The translations under genes were made by a program, and so were the position numbers. A stretch of DNA of 64,000 nt from Mycolicibacterium tokaiense (lineage in GTDB: Bacteria > Actinomycetota > Actinomycetes > Mycobacteriales > Mycobacteriaceae). Positions 34,861 to 43,844 of the stretch are shown here, piece by piece; position 1 is the first letter of the stretch; the number at the start of each line of letters is the position of its first letter. The stretch is taken from NCBI RefSeq assembly GCF_010725885.1, contig NZ_AP022600.1, positions 1,426,001 to 1,490,000 on the forward strand, written 5' to 3'. The notes beneath the pieces are model-generated. The model did not search any database. It was not told the origin of the DNA and worked only from the letters and a program-made list of their open reading frames with translations.

Positions 34861-35528
34861 ATCACCGCTCCCGAGTTCACGTTCACCACGTCCCCGACGC
34901 TGAAGGTGGCGTCACACACCAGGTACTCGACGCATCGTGCCACCTCGCCGGGCCGGGTCAGTCGGCGCAGCGGCAAGGTCGCCAGGTAATCGGCTGCCCG
35001 CCAGGGTGAGTCCGGGGCCAGCAGCGGGGTATCGGTGGGGCCCGGGGCCACACAGTTCACCCGGACCCCGTGGTGGGCCACCTCGGCGGCCAGGCTGCGC
35101 ACGGTGCCGAGGATGGCACCTTTGGCGGCGGCGTAGTGGGCGTCGTGCTCGCCGCCGCCGACGGCCAACTCACTGGCCACCGCCACCAGCGTGCCCCGCC
35201 GGGCGATCAGGTCGGGCAGCGTCGCACGCGCGGTGTTGATCAGGCCACCGAGGTGCACACGCAGCATCCGGCGCCAGGCATCGGGAGCGATCTCGGCCAC
35301 CGGCGCCATCTCGTAGTAGCCGGCAGCCGTCACCACGGCGCTGACCGGGCCGACGTCGGCGCGTACCCGGTCCACCGCGGCGGACACCGCGGCCGGGTCC
35401 GAGACGTCCACGCCCACGGCCAGATCCAGGATCGCCGGCGTGAAACCCCGGGCGGTCAGGGCTGTCACCACCGCCGCCCCGATGCCGCTGGCGCCGCCGG
35501 TGACCAGCGCTACCGGACGCTCACTCAT
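34857..35528 (-). CDS. Short-chain dehydrogenase/reductase (second of two adjacent)
   Basis: A 223-residue SDR, shorter than usual. It has TGGASGIGAAVV near the N-terminus, DVSD for the adenine pocket, VTAAGYYEM in place of NNAG, VASELAVGG and the catalytic Y-x3-K in HYAAAKGAILGTV. The C-terminal part ends VGDVVNVNSGAVI, the normal end for the family. Sequence identity to the neighbour gene is low outside motifs, so this is not a recent duplicate. Its start overlaps the permease stop by 8 nt. Confidence 0.86.
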   Translation of the reverse strand: MSERPVALVTGGASGIGAAVVTALTARGFTPAILDLAVGVDVSDPAAVSAAVDRVRADVGPVSAVVTAAGYYEMAPVAEIAPDAWRRMLRVHLGGLINTARATLPDLIARRGTLVAVASELAVGGGEHDAHYAAAKGAILGTVRSLAAEVAHHGVRVNCVAPGPTDTPLLAPDSPWRAADYLATLPLRRLTRPGEVARCVEYLVCDATFSVGDVVNVNSGAVI

Positions 35529-36948
35529 CGGTGGGAGCCGAGATCCGAGAGCGCACGCTCACCAGGATGAGTCCGCCGAGTACGGCCAGGAAGGCAATGC
35601 CTATCCACACCGACCAGTCCAGGTAGCGCTGCTCGAAGGCCACCCTCGGCCAGGCGATGTTGAGGAACTGCAGCACCGTCCACACCGCGGCCGCCACCGC
35701 CACCGGGACCGTCAACGCACCCAGCGAGAACGACGCCGGCGTCCACCGGCGCCGCAGCACCACCACCAGGAAGCCGAGCAGCGGGAACAGGAAGGCCAGG
35801 TAGAAACCGCCCGCGGTGAAGTTGACCATGAGTGAGTACACGTCGCCGGCGACGATGCTGAGCAAGAACAGCGCGCTGCCCACCACCGTGGTCACCAGGA
35901 TCGCGACCACCGGGATGCGGGCCTGGCCGCGCAGCTGCACCAGCGTGCCTGCGCCGGGCAGCGCCCCGTCGCGGGCGTAGGCCCAGATGACCCGCGACCC
36001 CGAGGTCTGCAGGGCCAGGAAGCTGGCCAGGAAGCCGATGACGAACAGCACCTCGACGGGTTTGGCGATGCCCTGGCCCAACGCGCTGGTCAGTGTCTCG
36101 GACACCGGATCCGCCACCTCACCGTCGGCCACCGCGCCGAGGTCCGGGATCGCCAGGATGATCGCCAGGCTGGAGTACGCGACCACGAGAAAGATGAAGA
36201 CCAGCGAGAACAACACCGCCTTGGGCAGCTCACGTCGGGGTTCGTGCACCTCTTCGGCAATGGATCCGGCGCTCTCGAAACCCACGAAGGACCAGCCGAT
36301 GAACGCCACGGCCAGCAGGAAGGGCCCACTCATCCAGGACCACAGGTCGACGTCGACGCCGCCACCGTCGAAGAGCACCGACAGTGAGTTCTGCCGGTGG
36401 AACAGCAGCAGCCAGGTGCCCAGCACCACCGAGCCGATCACCTCTGCGACGATGCTGCCGATCATGAAGATCTTCAGCGCCCGGCGCCCGATCAGGTTGA
36501 CCGCCGTGCCGGCCAGCAGGATGCCCAGCGCGATCAGGGCCAGCGTCCCGCCGGACGGCTCCTCGAGCCCGGCGATGTTGGCCAGGAACCCCGCCGCACC
36601 GAGGGCCACTGTCGCCATCGCGATCACCAGCGTCCACATGTAGACCCAGCCCGCGAACCAGCCGTAGGTGGTACCGAGCAGCCGGCGTGACCACTGGTAG
36701 ATCGACCCTTCCAAGGGCCAGCGCGAGACCAGGGTGGCGAACACCAACGCCACCAGGAACTGGCCGGCGAAGACCAGTGCGAAGCCCCACCAGAAGCTCG
36801 GTCCTGCGGCGGACAGGGCAAGACCGAAGATCCCGTAGAGGGCGACGATCGGCGAGATGAACGCGAACGCGAAGGCGAACGACGACCACAACGTGAACTC
36901 TCGGCGCAGCTGCTGTGGCTGCTCGACCGGACTGACCGCTGACGACAT
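35521..36948 (-). CDS. APC-superfamily amino acid/polyamine permease
   Basis: A 475-residue carrier with about twelve membrane segments. SFAFAFAFISPIVALYGIFG leads segment one, the Gly-rich first helix pattern is relaxed, and FIGWSFVGFESAGSIAEEVHEPRRELPKA holds the family's F-x-G-x-E-x-x-x-x-x-A-E-E motif of helix six and the following loop. The start at 36948 (MSSAVSPVEQ) puts the first helix 30 residues in; longer in-frame starts would run into the shared control region. As first gene of the five-gene operon it likely imports the compound handled by the ureohydrolase, and the divergent PucR gene likely controls it. Confidence 0.88.
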   Translation of the reverse strand: MSSAVSPVEQPQQLRREFTLWSSFAFAFAFISPIVALYGIFGLALSAAGPSFWWGFALVFAGQFLVALVFATLVSRWPLEGSIYQWSRRLLGTTYGWFAGWVYMWTLVIAMATVALGAAGFLANIAGLEEPSGGTLALIALGILLAGTAVNLIGRRALKIFMIGSIVAEVIGSVVLGTWLLLFHRQNSLSVLFDGGGVDVDLWSWMSGPFLLAVAFIGWSFVGFESAGSIAEEVHEPRRELPKAVLFSLVFIFLVVAYSSLAIILAIPDLGAVADGEVADPVSETLTSALGQGIAKPVEVLFVIGFLASFLALQTSGSRVIWAYARDGALPGAGTLVQLRGQARIPVVAILVTTVVGSALFLLSIVAGDVYSLMVNFTAGGFYLAFLFPLLGFLVVVLRRRWTPASFSLGALTVPVAVAAAVWTVLQFLNIAWPRVAFEQRYLDWSVWIGIAFLAVLGGLILVSVRSRISAPTDE

Positions 36949-36967
36949 GGTCGAACTATCGCCTGAG

Positions 36968-37049
36968 GTTGTGCAATCACACCAGACCAGGACCGTAAGA
37001 CGCCGAGATTGCACCGTCGGGAGGCCCGCAAATTGGTCGATCGCACAAC
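36968..37049. promoter_or_regulatory. Control region between permease operon and PucR gene with repeated boxes
   Basis: GTTGTGCAATC (36968-36978) has an inverted copy GATCGCACAAC (37039-37049, ten of eleven bases match the reverse complement), and a partial third copy GATTGCAC lies between at 37007-37014. The boxes sit within the 143-bp divergent gap. They are good candidates for PucR binding sites. Confidence 0.6.
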
Positions 37050-37091
37050 GCAGCGGAGGCTCTGGTGTATCCGGGAGGTTAAACTCGGCGG

Positions 37092-38393
37092 ATGCTCGAC
37101 CCGGTGGCCCCGACCCCGCGCGACCTGCTCGAGCAGTCCGGGCTGGGACTCGAGCTGCCCGACGCCGACGCCCCCGGCCTGGACCGGCCGATCAGTTGGG
37201 CCCACACCACCGAGATGCGTGACCCGTCGCGCTACCTGCGCGGCGGTGAGCTGGTGTGCACCGTCGGGCTGAGCCTGCAGACGCCACCTGACTGTCAGAC
37301 GTTCGCCGAGGCCCTGGCCCGGGCGGACGTGGCCGGCCTCTGCTTCGGGGTCGGCGACGGCCACGACGAGGTGCCCGCCGCGCTGTTGGAGCACACCCGC
37401 CGACTGGGGCTGGCGGTGCTGGTGGCGCCGCCGACGGTGCCGTTCAGTGAGGTCAGCCGCTACGTCGCCGAGTCCTGGCTGGGACCCGAGATCGCCGTGG
37501 CGCGGGCGACGAATGCGCTTGTGCCCGAGCTGGTCTCCGGGTTGCGACGGCATGAGACGCCGCGGCAGCTACTGGACACCGCCGGCCAGATCCTGGGGTG
37601 CTACTTCCTGCTGGAACCGCCCGACGGTATCGAGTGGGTGGGACGCGGAGACCCACCGGAGCCGGCTCTACTGGACGTCATCACCCGGTTCGTCCGCGCG
37701 GCGCAGGGCGAGCGCGACATCGAGGCCGCGTTGGGACGTGAGCGGGTGGGGCAACTGCTCTCGCTGGTCGAACGCCGCATGCTGCTGCCCGATGCGCTGA
37801 GCCAACTGTTGCCCTGGCCGGGTTTCGGCGCCCCCGCGATCGTCTGCTCGGCATGGCCGGCCGGTGCCGGGGCGCTGCTGTCGATGGCTTTCCCGGGCGA
37901 ATTGGTGGGCGACGCGCCCGATCTGTGTCTGATGCTGGCGATCGAGCCGCCCGGCGAATTGTCGGTGCCGTCCGGGCATTCGGCCTCGGTGCCGCTGACC
38001 GAACTCGGGTCGGCCATCACCCAGGCCCGGATCGCGCTCGAGTTGGCCACCCACCGCGGCGGCCGGGTGGGCCCCGATCAGTTGAGCACGTTGGAGTCCC
38101 TGGTCGAACAGCTGCCTGCCGCGCAGCTGGCACCGTTCGCCCAGCAACTCATCGACCCGTTGGTGGACCTCGATCGCCGCCGAGGCACCCAGCACGTGCG
38201 CACACTACGGGTGTTCTTGTCGGTCAACGGATCACTGAGCGAGACCGCGAAAGCGCTGTACCTGCACACCAATACGGTGCGACACCGGCTGTCCCGGATC
38301 CAGGAGATCACCGGCCGGGACCCGCTGCAGCACAGCGATCTGACCGCGTTCGCCATCGGGTTGCAGGCCTGCGACCGCGCCGAGGGCCGGTAG
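37092..38393 (+). CDS. PucR-family transcriptional regulator
   Basis: A 433-residue regulator. Residues about 1-120 are the PucR N-terminal sensor (DLLEQSGLGLELP, YLRGGELVCTVGLSL), the middle is the GGDEF-like CdaR region (ITQARIALELA), and the C-terminus carries the PucR helix-turn-helix LRVFLSVNGSLSETAKALYLHTNTVRHRLSRIQEITG. PucR proteins control purine, polyamine and similar nitrogen-compound catabolism. It is divergent from the APC permease operon, which strongly suggests it regulates import and use of that compound. The ATG at 37092 follows a G-rich AGGTTAAACTCGGCGG stretch. Confidence 0.9.
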   Translation: MLDPVAPTPRDLLEQSGLGLELPDADAPGLDRPISWAHTTEMRDPSRYLRGGELVCTVGLSLQTPPDCQTFAEALARADVAGLCFGVGDGHDEVPAALLEHTRRLGLAVLVAPPTVPFSEVSRYVAESWLGPEIAVARATNALVPELVSGLRRHETPRQLLDTAGQILGCYFLLEPPDGIEWVGRGDPPEPALLDVITRFVRAAQGERDIEAALGRERVGQLLSLVERRMLLPDALSQLLPWPGFGAPAIVCSAWPAGAGALLSMAFPGELVGDAPDLCLMLAIEPPGELSVPSGHSASVPLTELGSAITQARIALELATHRGGRVGPDQLSTLESLVEQLPAAQLAPFAQQLIDPLVDLDRRRGTQHVRTLRVFLSVNGSLSETAKALYLHTNTVRHRLSRIQEITGRDPLQHSDLTAFAIGLQACDRAEGR

Positions 38394-38403
38394 GTCGGAC
38401 CGC

Positions 38404-39372
38404 TCAGCGCGATGCGGCGAAGCTGTTGCGATACTCGCTCGGGGTGGTGCGTACCTGCCTCACGAAGTGGTGCCGGAACGTCACCACCGATTCGAATCCG
38501 ACTCGGTCCGCGATCTGTTCGACCGAGAGCGACGACGACTCCAGCAGCGCCAAGCTGGCTTGGATACGCTGCTCGATCAGCCACTTGATGGGGGTGGTTC
38601 CCGTGGCCTTGGCGAACTGACGCAGATAGCTGCGCCGTGACAACGACGACTGCGCCGCCAGGTCGTCCAGGGTCAGCGGTCGGTCGAGATGCTCCAGCGC
38701 CCAGGCCATTCCGGCCGCGATGCGTCCGTCCGTGGCAGGCTCGGAAATCGGGGTCTCGATGTACTGGGCCTGCCCGCCCGAGCGGTGCGGTGCGATGACC
38801 AGCTTGCGCGCGACGTCGTTGGCCACCTGACTGCCGTGGTCGGTACGCACGATGTGCAGGCACAGGTCGATCCCTGCCGCGCATCCGGCGCTGGTCAGCA
38901 CGTCGCCGCTGTCGACATAGAGCGGCGCCGGGTCCACGTCGATCTCCGGGTAGCGCTGTTGCAGTTGGTCGACGTAGAGCCAGTGGGTGGTGGCGGTGCG
39001 GCCGTCCAACACACCGGCCGCCGCCAGCGCGAAGGCCCCCGAGCAGATCGACACCAGCCGTGCGCCGCGCTCGCGGGCTGTCCGGATCGCGGCGATGACG
39101 CCGGCCGAGGGCTGCCCGGTGATGTCGGCGACACTGGGGATGATCACGGTGTCCGCGGCAGCCAACACGTCCAGACCGTGTGGTGTGCGCAGGGTGGCGC
39201 CACCGAGCATGCGCACCTCGGGCGCCTCCGCGCACATGGTCAGCGAGTACCACGGCGCCGCGATCCCGGCCGAGAACCGCTCCGGCAGTTCTGCCATCCC
39301 GAAGATCTCGGCGGCCACTCCGGACTCGAAACCCGTCATTCCGTCATAAGCGAGGATGGCCACCGAATGCAT
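38404..39372 (-). CDS. GlxA-type regulator (DJ-1/PfpI domain plus AraC helix-turn-helix)
   Basis: A 322-residue fusion. Residues 1-185 are a DJ-1/PfpI-like domain (VAILAYDGMTGFESG, SICSGAFALAAAGVLDGR with the nucleophile-elbow cysteine). The C-terminal 130 residues are an AraC-type DNA-binding domain (LTLDDLAAQSSLSRRSYLRQFAKATG, VEQIADRVGFESVVTFRHHF). GlxA-like regulators often respond to amines or arginine-like compounds, as GbdR and ArgR do in pseudomonads. GbdR itself controls glycine betaine catabolism, so regulation of either nearby catabolic operon is conceivable. Convergent with the PucR gene, 10 bp between stops. Confidence 0.88.
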   Translation of the reverse strand: MHSVAILAYDGMTGFESGVAAEIFGMAELPERFSAGIAAPWYSLTMCAEAPEVRMLGGATLRTPHGLDVLAAADTVIIPSVADITGQPSAGVIAAIRTARERGARLVSICSGAFALAAAGVLDGRTATTHWLYVDQLQQRYPEIDVDPAPLYVDSGDVLTSAGCAAGIDLCLHIVRTDHGSQVANDVARKLVIAPHRSGGQAQYIETPISEPATDGRIAAGMAWALEHLDRPLTLDDLAAQSSLSRRSYLRQFAKATGTTPIKWLIEQRIQASLALLESSSLSVEQIADRVGFESVVTFRHHFVRQVRTTPSEYRNSFAASR

Positions 39373-39442
39373 GTCACTATATTAACGAACAACGGCACCA
39401 GGGCCACTGTTTGCGGCCGCAGCTTTGCGCCAGCATGGAAAC

Positions 39443-39619
39443 ATGCTGTACAAGAAGCCAACCCAGTGGCAGAAGCTCCGCGACCGCCGCATCATCCGCA
39501 GCGTCGCGTCATTCCTGGCCGGCATCCACGCCGCGCACGGCATCGCGCACGGGGTGCCGGTGTCCGAGCGCTCAGCGGCGCGTCACCAGGTCCAGACGGT
39601 CGGATCCACCGGCGGGTAG
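39443..39619 (+). CDS. Possible small basic protein (58 residues)
   Basis: A short frame beginning MLYKKPTQWQKLRDRRIIRSVA, rich in Arg, Lys and His, filling the gap between the GlxA-type and DUF5078 genes. It overlaps the 3' end of the DUF5078 gene by 37 bp. The first 35 residues look like a basic amphipathic helix; the tail is of low complexity. No clear ribosome binding site and no family recognised. It could be a real small protein or a chance frame. Confidence 0.35.
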   Translation: MLYKKPTQWQKLRDRRIIRSVASFLAGIHAAHGIAHGVPVSERSAARHQVQTVGSTGG

Positions 39620-40014
39620 TTCATGCAGACTTCCGTGCCGTGAGCCACGACGCCCTTGTTGTTGAAGAACAGCTTGGCCCAGTTGGGCCAGTTCCAGGCC
39701 AGGGTCTCGTAGAAGGCGTTGGTGGCGGTCTCTTCGGAGTAGGCGCGCCGGCCGGCGTAGTCCATGGAGAAGAACCAGGTGATGCGGTCGCGGGCCCACT
39801 TCTGCACATCGGGGGACTTGTTGTTGTAGTCGATGATGTAGCGCTCGTAGTACACCGGGTCGGTGTCGCGGACAGCGGCCATGTACTGATCGACGGTGCA
39901 GGTGGTCTTGAGCATCCGCGACGGGATCGGATACTCGTCGGTGGCATCCGCGGCGGCCGGGGCGGCGTTCACCAATGCGGCGAACGTCAACAGGGCCAAG
40001 AGGATTCGACGCAT
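39583..40014 (-). CDS. Secreted DUF5078-family protein
   Basis: A 143-residue exported protein: signal peptide [22 protein letters not shown] cut before DATDEYP, then a compact domain with two cysteines (TCTVDQYM and EVCMNYPP) that could form a disulfide, and the aromatic-rich core ITWFFSMDYAGRRAYSEE. The pattern matches mycobacterial DUF5078, often found beside mmpL genes. It is the last of a four-gene operon; its ATG shares one base with the preceding stop. The place in the operon suggests a periplasmic or surface role in MmpL-linked transport. Confidence 0.82.
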   Translation of the reverse strand: MRRILLALLTFAALVNAAPAAADATDEYPIPSRMLKTTCTVDQYMAAVRDTDPVYYERYIIDYNNKSPDVQKWARDRITWFFSMDYAGRRAYSEETATNAFYETLAWNWPNWAKLFFNNKGVVAHGTEVCMNYPPVDPTVWTW

Positions 40015-40352
40015 CAGTTCCTACTCTCGGCGGCGCGCTGCAACACGACCATCTGGTCGGGGCAGTAGATCGGGATACCGGCGCCGACGAACTGCCAGGC
40101 CTGATCCGTGGTGGAGCCTTTCTGCAGCTGCGCATGGACAAAAGCAGCCGAGGCGAAGGCATCCGGGTCGTGGCCGTTGCGCAGCCGCTTGCACATGATC
40201 TTGCCGATCCAGGCGTTGAAGTCCTTCTGCCCGTAGATCCCGAAGGTGTGCAACTGCTCGGCGAAGGCCTCATCGGGATCAGCGGCCGCCGTCGGCGCAG
40301 CACCGAGCAACAGCGCCGAAACACTCAGCGCGGCAACGAGTCCCCGGATCAC
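40014..40352 (-). CDS. Secreted DUF732-family protein
   Basis: A 112-residue exported protein with a signal peptide ending APTAAA-DP and the DUF732 pattern: [15 protein letters not shown], then IMCKRLRNG and YCPDQ with the conserved cysteine pair. DUF732 proteins are small, helical, disulfide-bonded and nearly confined to mycobacteria; their role is unknown. The start overlaps the mmpL stop by 4 nt (ATGA), and the stop abuts the DUF5078 gene, so this is a tight mmpS-mmpL-DUF732-DUF5078 transcription unit. Confidence 0.86.
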   Translation of the reverse strand: MIRGLVAALSVSALLLGAAPTAAADPDEAFAEQLHTFGIYGQKDFNAWIGKIMCKRLRNGHDPDAFASAAFVHAQLQKGSTTDQAWQFVGAGIPIYCPDQMVVLQRAAESRN

Positions 40353-43240
40353 GATCCCACCTCCACCGGCTCACGCCGCGGCCACGGCTGCGGCTTGGGC
40401 CGCATCCGCACGTTCTGCGGCCACCAGAACCAGCGGCCCATCAGCGCCGCGATCGAGGGCGTCATGAACGACCGGATGACGAAAGTGTCGAACAGCAGGC
40501 CGAATCCGATGGTGGTGCCCACCTGCCCCATCACCGTGAGGTCGCTGACCGCCATGGTCATCATGGTGAAGCCGAACACCATGCCCGCCGCGGTCACCGT
40601 CGACCCGCTGCCGCCCATGGTCCGGATCATGCCGGTGTTCAGACCGGCGTGTATCTCCTCTTTCAGGCGTGCCACCACCAGCAGGTTGTAGTCGGCACCG
40701 ACGGCCAGCAGGATGATCACCGCCATCGGTAACACCATCCAGTGCAACGGAATACCGATCAGGTGCTGCCAGATCAGCACGGAAATACCGAACGACGCGC
40801 CCAGGGACAGGATCACCGTGCCCACGATCACCGCCGCGGCCACCACTGCCCGGGTCAGGATCAGCATGATGATGAAGATCAGGCAGATGGCCGCGATCCC
40901 GGCGATCAGCAGATCGAACGCGGTGCCGTCGGCCATGTCCTTGAACGTGGCCGCAGTGCCGCCGAGATAGATGGTGGAGCCTTCCAGCGGCGTGCCCTTG
41001 ATGGCCTCCTTCGCGGCGTTCTTGATGCCGTCGATCTTGGCGATGCCCTCTGCCGACATCGGATCGCCTTCGTGGGCGATGATGAACCGCACCGCGTTGC
41101 CGTCGGGCGAGATGAACTGCTCGAGGCCCTTGGCGAAGTCCGGGTTGTCCAGCGCTTCCTGCGGCAGATAGAACGAGTCGTCGTTGCGGGCGGCGTTGAA
41201 CGCGTCACCCATCTCGGTCTGGTTCTCCGACATGATCTTCTGCTGTTCCTGCATCCCGGACTGGGTCTGCTGCATCGTCAGCATCATGGTCTTCATCGAC
41301 ACCATCGTGTCGATCATCGTGGGCATGATCGCCAGCATCTGGGGCATCAGCGAGTCCAGCCGGTACATCGAGGGCAGCAGATCCTCGATGCCGGCGGTCA
41401 TCACGTCGATGCCGTCGATGGTGTCGAAGATGGACCGCAGTGCCCAGCAGATGGGGATGTCGTAGCAGTGCGGTTCCCAGTAGAAGTAGTTGCGCATCGG
41501 CCGGAAGAAGTCGTCGAAGGTGGCGATGTTGTCGCGCAGCTTCTGGATGTCGACCACCATGTTGTCCATCTGCGTCACCATCTGGTGGGTGGTGTCGGCC
41601 ATCTCGGTGGTGATGCGCTGCATCTCGGTCATCGTGTCGATGTTGACCTGCATGTCTTCGGCCTGTTTGAGCATGTTGGCCATCACGTCGTCGTTGTAGC
41701 GCTGATTCAGCGTCTGCAGGGTGCCCTGCTGACTCATCATGTACGGGATCGACGTGTTCTCGATCGGCTTTCCGTCGGGTCGGGTGATGGTCTGCACCCG
41801 CCCGATGCCCTCCACCGTGAAGATGCGCTTGGCGATCTTCTCGATCACCAGCATGTCGGCGGGGTTGCGCAGATCCCGGTCGGTTTCGATCATCAGCATC
41901 TCGGGGTTGAGCCGCGCCGGGGAGAAGTGCCGTTCGGCGGCGGCATAACCCAGGTTGGTGTTGATGTCGTCCGGTAGGTACAACCGGTCGTTGTAGCTCG
42001 TCTCGTAGCTCGGCAGAGCCAGCAGACCGACCAGCGACGCGGCCACCGAGGTCACCAGGATGGGTCCGGGCCAGCGCACCACGGCGGCGCCGATCTTGCG
42101 CCAACCCCGTTTGCGCATGGACCGTTTGGGCTCCAGCAGCCCGAAGCGGCTGGCCACTGTGATGACCGCGGGACCGAAGGTCATGGCGGTCAGGATCAGC
42201 ACCAGCATGCCCACGGCGAGGGGGACACCGAGTGTCTGGAAGTACGGCAACCGGGTGAAGCTCAGGCAGAAGGTGGCGCCGGCGATGGTCAACCCGGAGC
42301 CCACGATGACGTGCGCAGTGCCGCCGAACATGTTGAAGTAGGCCGTTTCCCGGTCTTCTCCGTTGCCGCGGCCCTCCTGATATCGCCCGATCAGGAAGAT
42401 GGCGTAGTCCACCGCGATGGCGATGGCCAGCGTGGACAGCAGACCGGTGGCGAAGACCGACAGCCCGATGACGTCGTGATAGCCCAGGAACGCCACCGTG
42501 CCTCGCACAGTCGCGATGCTGATGCCCACCATGACCAACATCAGCACCGTGGTCACGATGGAGCGGTAGATGATCAGCAGCATGAGGATGATGACGCCGA
42601 AGGTCAGCGCCTCCACCATGCGCAGGCTGTTGTGGCTGGCCTCCTGCTGGTCGGCGGACAGCGCCGCGGCCCCGGTGATGTAGGTGGAAACCCCCTCGGG
42701 GGCCGGTGTGCTGTCGATGACGTCGCGGACGGCCTGCACGGACTCGTTGGCCAGCGACTCGCCCTGGTTGCCGGCGATGTTGGCCTGGACGTAAACCGCT
42801 TTGCCGTCGTTGCTCTGGACACCGGAGGCGGTGAGCGGGTCGCTCCACAAATCCTGGACGTGCTCGACGTGGGTGGTGTCGGCCTGCAGCTTGCGGATGA
42901 TCTCGGAGTAGTACTGCCGTGAGTCCTCGCCCAGCGGTTCCTGGCCTTCCAGGACGATCATCACCGAGCTGTTGGACTTGTACTCGTCGAACACCTGACC
43001 GGCGCGCTGCATCGCGATCACCGCGGGCGCCTCGTCGGGGCTCATCGAGACCGAACGTTCCTCGCCCACTGTCTCCAGCTGAGGTACCGAGATGTTGAGG
43101 AAGGCGGCGACGGCGATCCAGATCAGGATGATCGGGACCGACAGCGTGCGGAACAGCCGGGCGGGCTTCTCGAAGTGGAAGTGCCGCGGTTGGCTCACCT
43201 GTACGGGCCCGGTGGGCGCCTCGGCCGAGTGGTTGCTCAC
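40349..43240 (-). CDS. mmpL: MmpL-family RND transporter (MmpL4/MmpL5 subgroup)
   Basis: A 963-residue RND transporter. Membrane helix one is at about 35-50; helices 2-6 lie at 200-360 with [16 protein letters not shown] and [20 protein letters not shown], the proton-relay region of MmpL proteins; the second bundle is at 760-930 with [16 protein letters not shown]. The second periplasmic loop holds a long methionine- and glutamine-rich helical hairpin (about 490-670) with two cysteines at its tip (HCYDIPICW), the coiled-coil feature of the MmpL4/5 group. It should export a lipid or siderophore with its MmpS partner. Starts at GTG 43240 inside the mmpS stop (GTGA). No biosynthetic genes for a cargo are adjacent. 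Confidence 0.94.
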   Translation of the reverse strand: MSNHSAEAPTGPVQVSQPRHFHFEKPARLFRTLSVPIILIWIAVAAFLNISVPQLETVGEERSVSMSPDEAPAVIAMQRAGQVFDEYKSNSSVMIVLEGQEPLGEDSRQYYSEIIRKLQADTTHVEHVQDLWSDPLTASGVQSNDGKAVYVQANIAGNQGESLANESVQAVRDVIDSTPAPEGVSTYITGAAALSADQQEASHNSLRMVEALTFGVIILMLLIIYRSIVTTVLMLVMVGISIATVRGTVAFLGYHDVIGLSVFATGLLSTLAIAIAVDYAIFLIGRYQEGRGNGEDRETAYFNMFGGTAHVIVGSGLTIAGATFCLSFTRLPYFQTLGVPLAVGMLVLILTAMTFGPAVITVASRFGLLEPKRSMRKRGWRKIGAAVVRWPGPILVTSVAASLVGLLALPSYETSYNDRLYLPDDINTNLGYAAAERHFSPARLNPEMLMIETDRDLRNPADMLVIEKIAKRIFTVEGIGRVQTITRPDGKPIENTSIPYMMSQQGTLQTLNQRYNDDVMANMLKQAEDMQVNIDTMTEMQRITTEMADTTHQMVTQMDNMVVDIQKLRDNIATFDDFFRPMRNYFYWEPHCYDIPICWALRSIFDTIDGIDVMTAGIEDLLPSMYRLDSLMPQMLAIMPTMIDTMVSMKTMMLTMQQTQSGMQEQQKIMSENQTEMGDAFNAARNDDSFYLPQEALDNPDFAKGLEQFISPDGNAVRFIIAHEGDPMSAEGIAKIDGIKNAAKEAIKGTPLEGSTIYLGGTAATFKDMADGTAFDLLIAGIAAICLIFIIMLILTRAVVAAAVIVGTVILSLGASFGISVLIWQHLIGIPLHWMVLPMAVIILLAVGADYNLLVVARLKEEIHAGLNTGMIRTMGGSGSTVTAAGMVFGFTMMTMAVSDLTVMGQVGTTIGFGLLFDTFVIRSFMTPSIAALMGRWFWWPQNVRMRPKPQPWPRREPVEVGS

Positions 43241-43662
43241 GCGGACTTCTCGATGCAGAAGGTCTGGGCGCTCACGCCGTCCACAGTTCGTTCCTCTTTC
43301 AGTTCACCGTCGACGATGATGCGGCAGGTCAGACTGCTGCCGTCGCCTTGGGCCACCACGTGCGCCATGGCCGAGGGATTGGTGGTTTCCAGACGTACGT
43401 GCCACGGCAGCGCCGCTCCGTCGACCCGCTGCGGTTTGCCCTCGAGGTCCATGTAATTGATGTTGGCGACGCCGCCCAGGCCGTCGATCTCGTACTCGAC
43501 GACCTTGGGTTCGAAGGGCTCGGGATCGTCGGCGAAGTTCACCGGGGTCTCCAGCGGCGGTTCGGAGGCGAAGAATCCGCGGATCCGATCGACAGTGAAT
43601 CCGGCGATCAGCACCACCGCGACAATCACCAGCGGCAGCCACGCCCGCCTGACCACTTGCAT
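43237..43662 (-). CDS. mmpS: MmpS-family membrane accessory protein
   Basis: A 141-residue protein with one N-terminal membrane segment (residues about 7-25) and a periplasmic beta-rich domain: [19 protein letters not shown], then [20 protein letters not shown] and [18 protein letters not shown], ending with a second cysteine in TFCIEK. The segments V-x-Y-E-I-x-G, A-N-I-N-Y and C-R-I-x-V-D-G are the MmpS signature. Works with the MmpL pump encoded next, coupled by a 4-nt overlap. It heads the operon, and its promoter region faces the divergent TetR gene. Confidence 0.93.
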   Translation of the reverse strand: MQVVRRAWLPLVIVAVVLIAGFTVDRIRGFFASEPPLETPVNFADDPEPFEPKVVEYEIDGLGGVANINYMDLEGKPQRVDGAALPWHVRLETTNPSAMAHVVAQGDGSSLTCRIIVDGELKEERTVDGVSAQTFCIEKSA

Positions 43663-43703
43663 ACCCCGGACTCCTCAGTGGCCGACGCCAATCGAGACTT
43701 GTC

Positions 43704-43759
43704 TTTAGTGCGGCTAAACGCTATCCATTCGACTATCTTTTTACAAGCCGAGCGGCTAA
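43704..43759. promoter_or_regulatory. Candidate TetR operator in the mmpS/tetR divergent gap
   Basis: TTTAG-TGCGG-CTAAA (43704-43718) is a perfect inverted repeat. GCGGCTAA within it (43710-43717) recurs at 43752-43759, 42 bp away, about four helical turns. The gap is AT-richer than its surroundings (CTATCTTTTTACAAG). These are likely binding sites of the divergent TetR protein. Confidence 0.55.
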
Positions 43760-43844
43760 GTGTCCGTGGTCACAACACACCCGGGGTACAGTCCGCTGAT
43801 CGGTACATGAGCCTTGACGGGGAGGGCAAGAAAGGAGGGGCCTC

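Noticed and set aside
39443..39619. Treating the 58-residue frame as a firm gene or finding
   Set aside because: There is no clear ribosome site or family and it overlaps a well-supported gene at the 3' end; kept only as a low-confidence feature.
40742..41977. Long + strand frame opposite mmpL
   Set aside because: Composed of repeated His-Val-Asp-Leu runs complementary to the methionine-rich hairpin of MmpL; no independent start signals.
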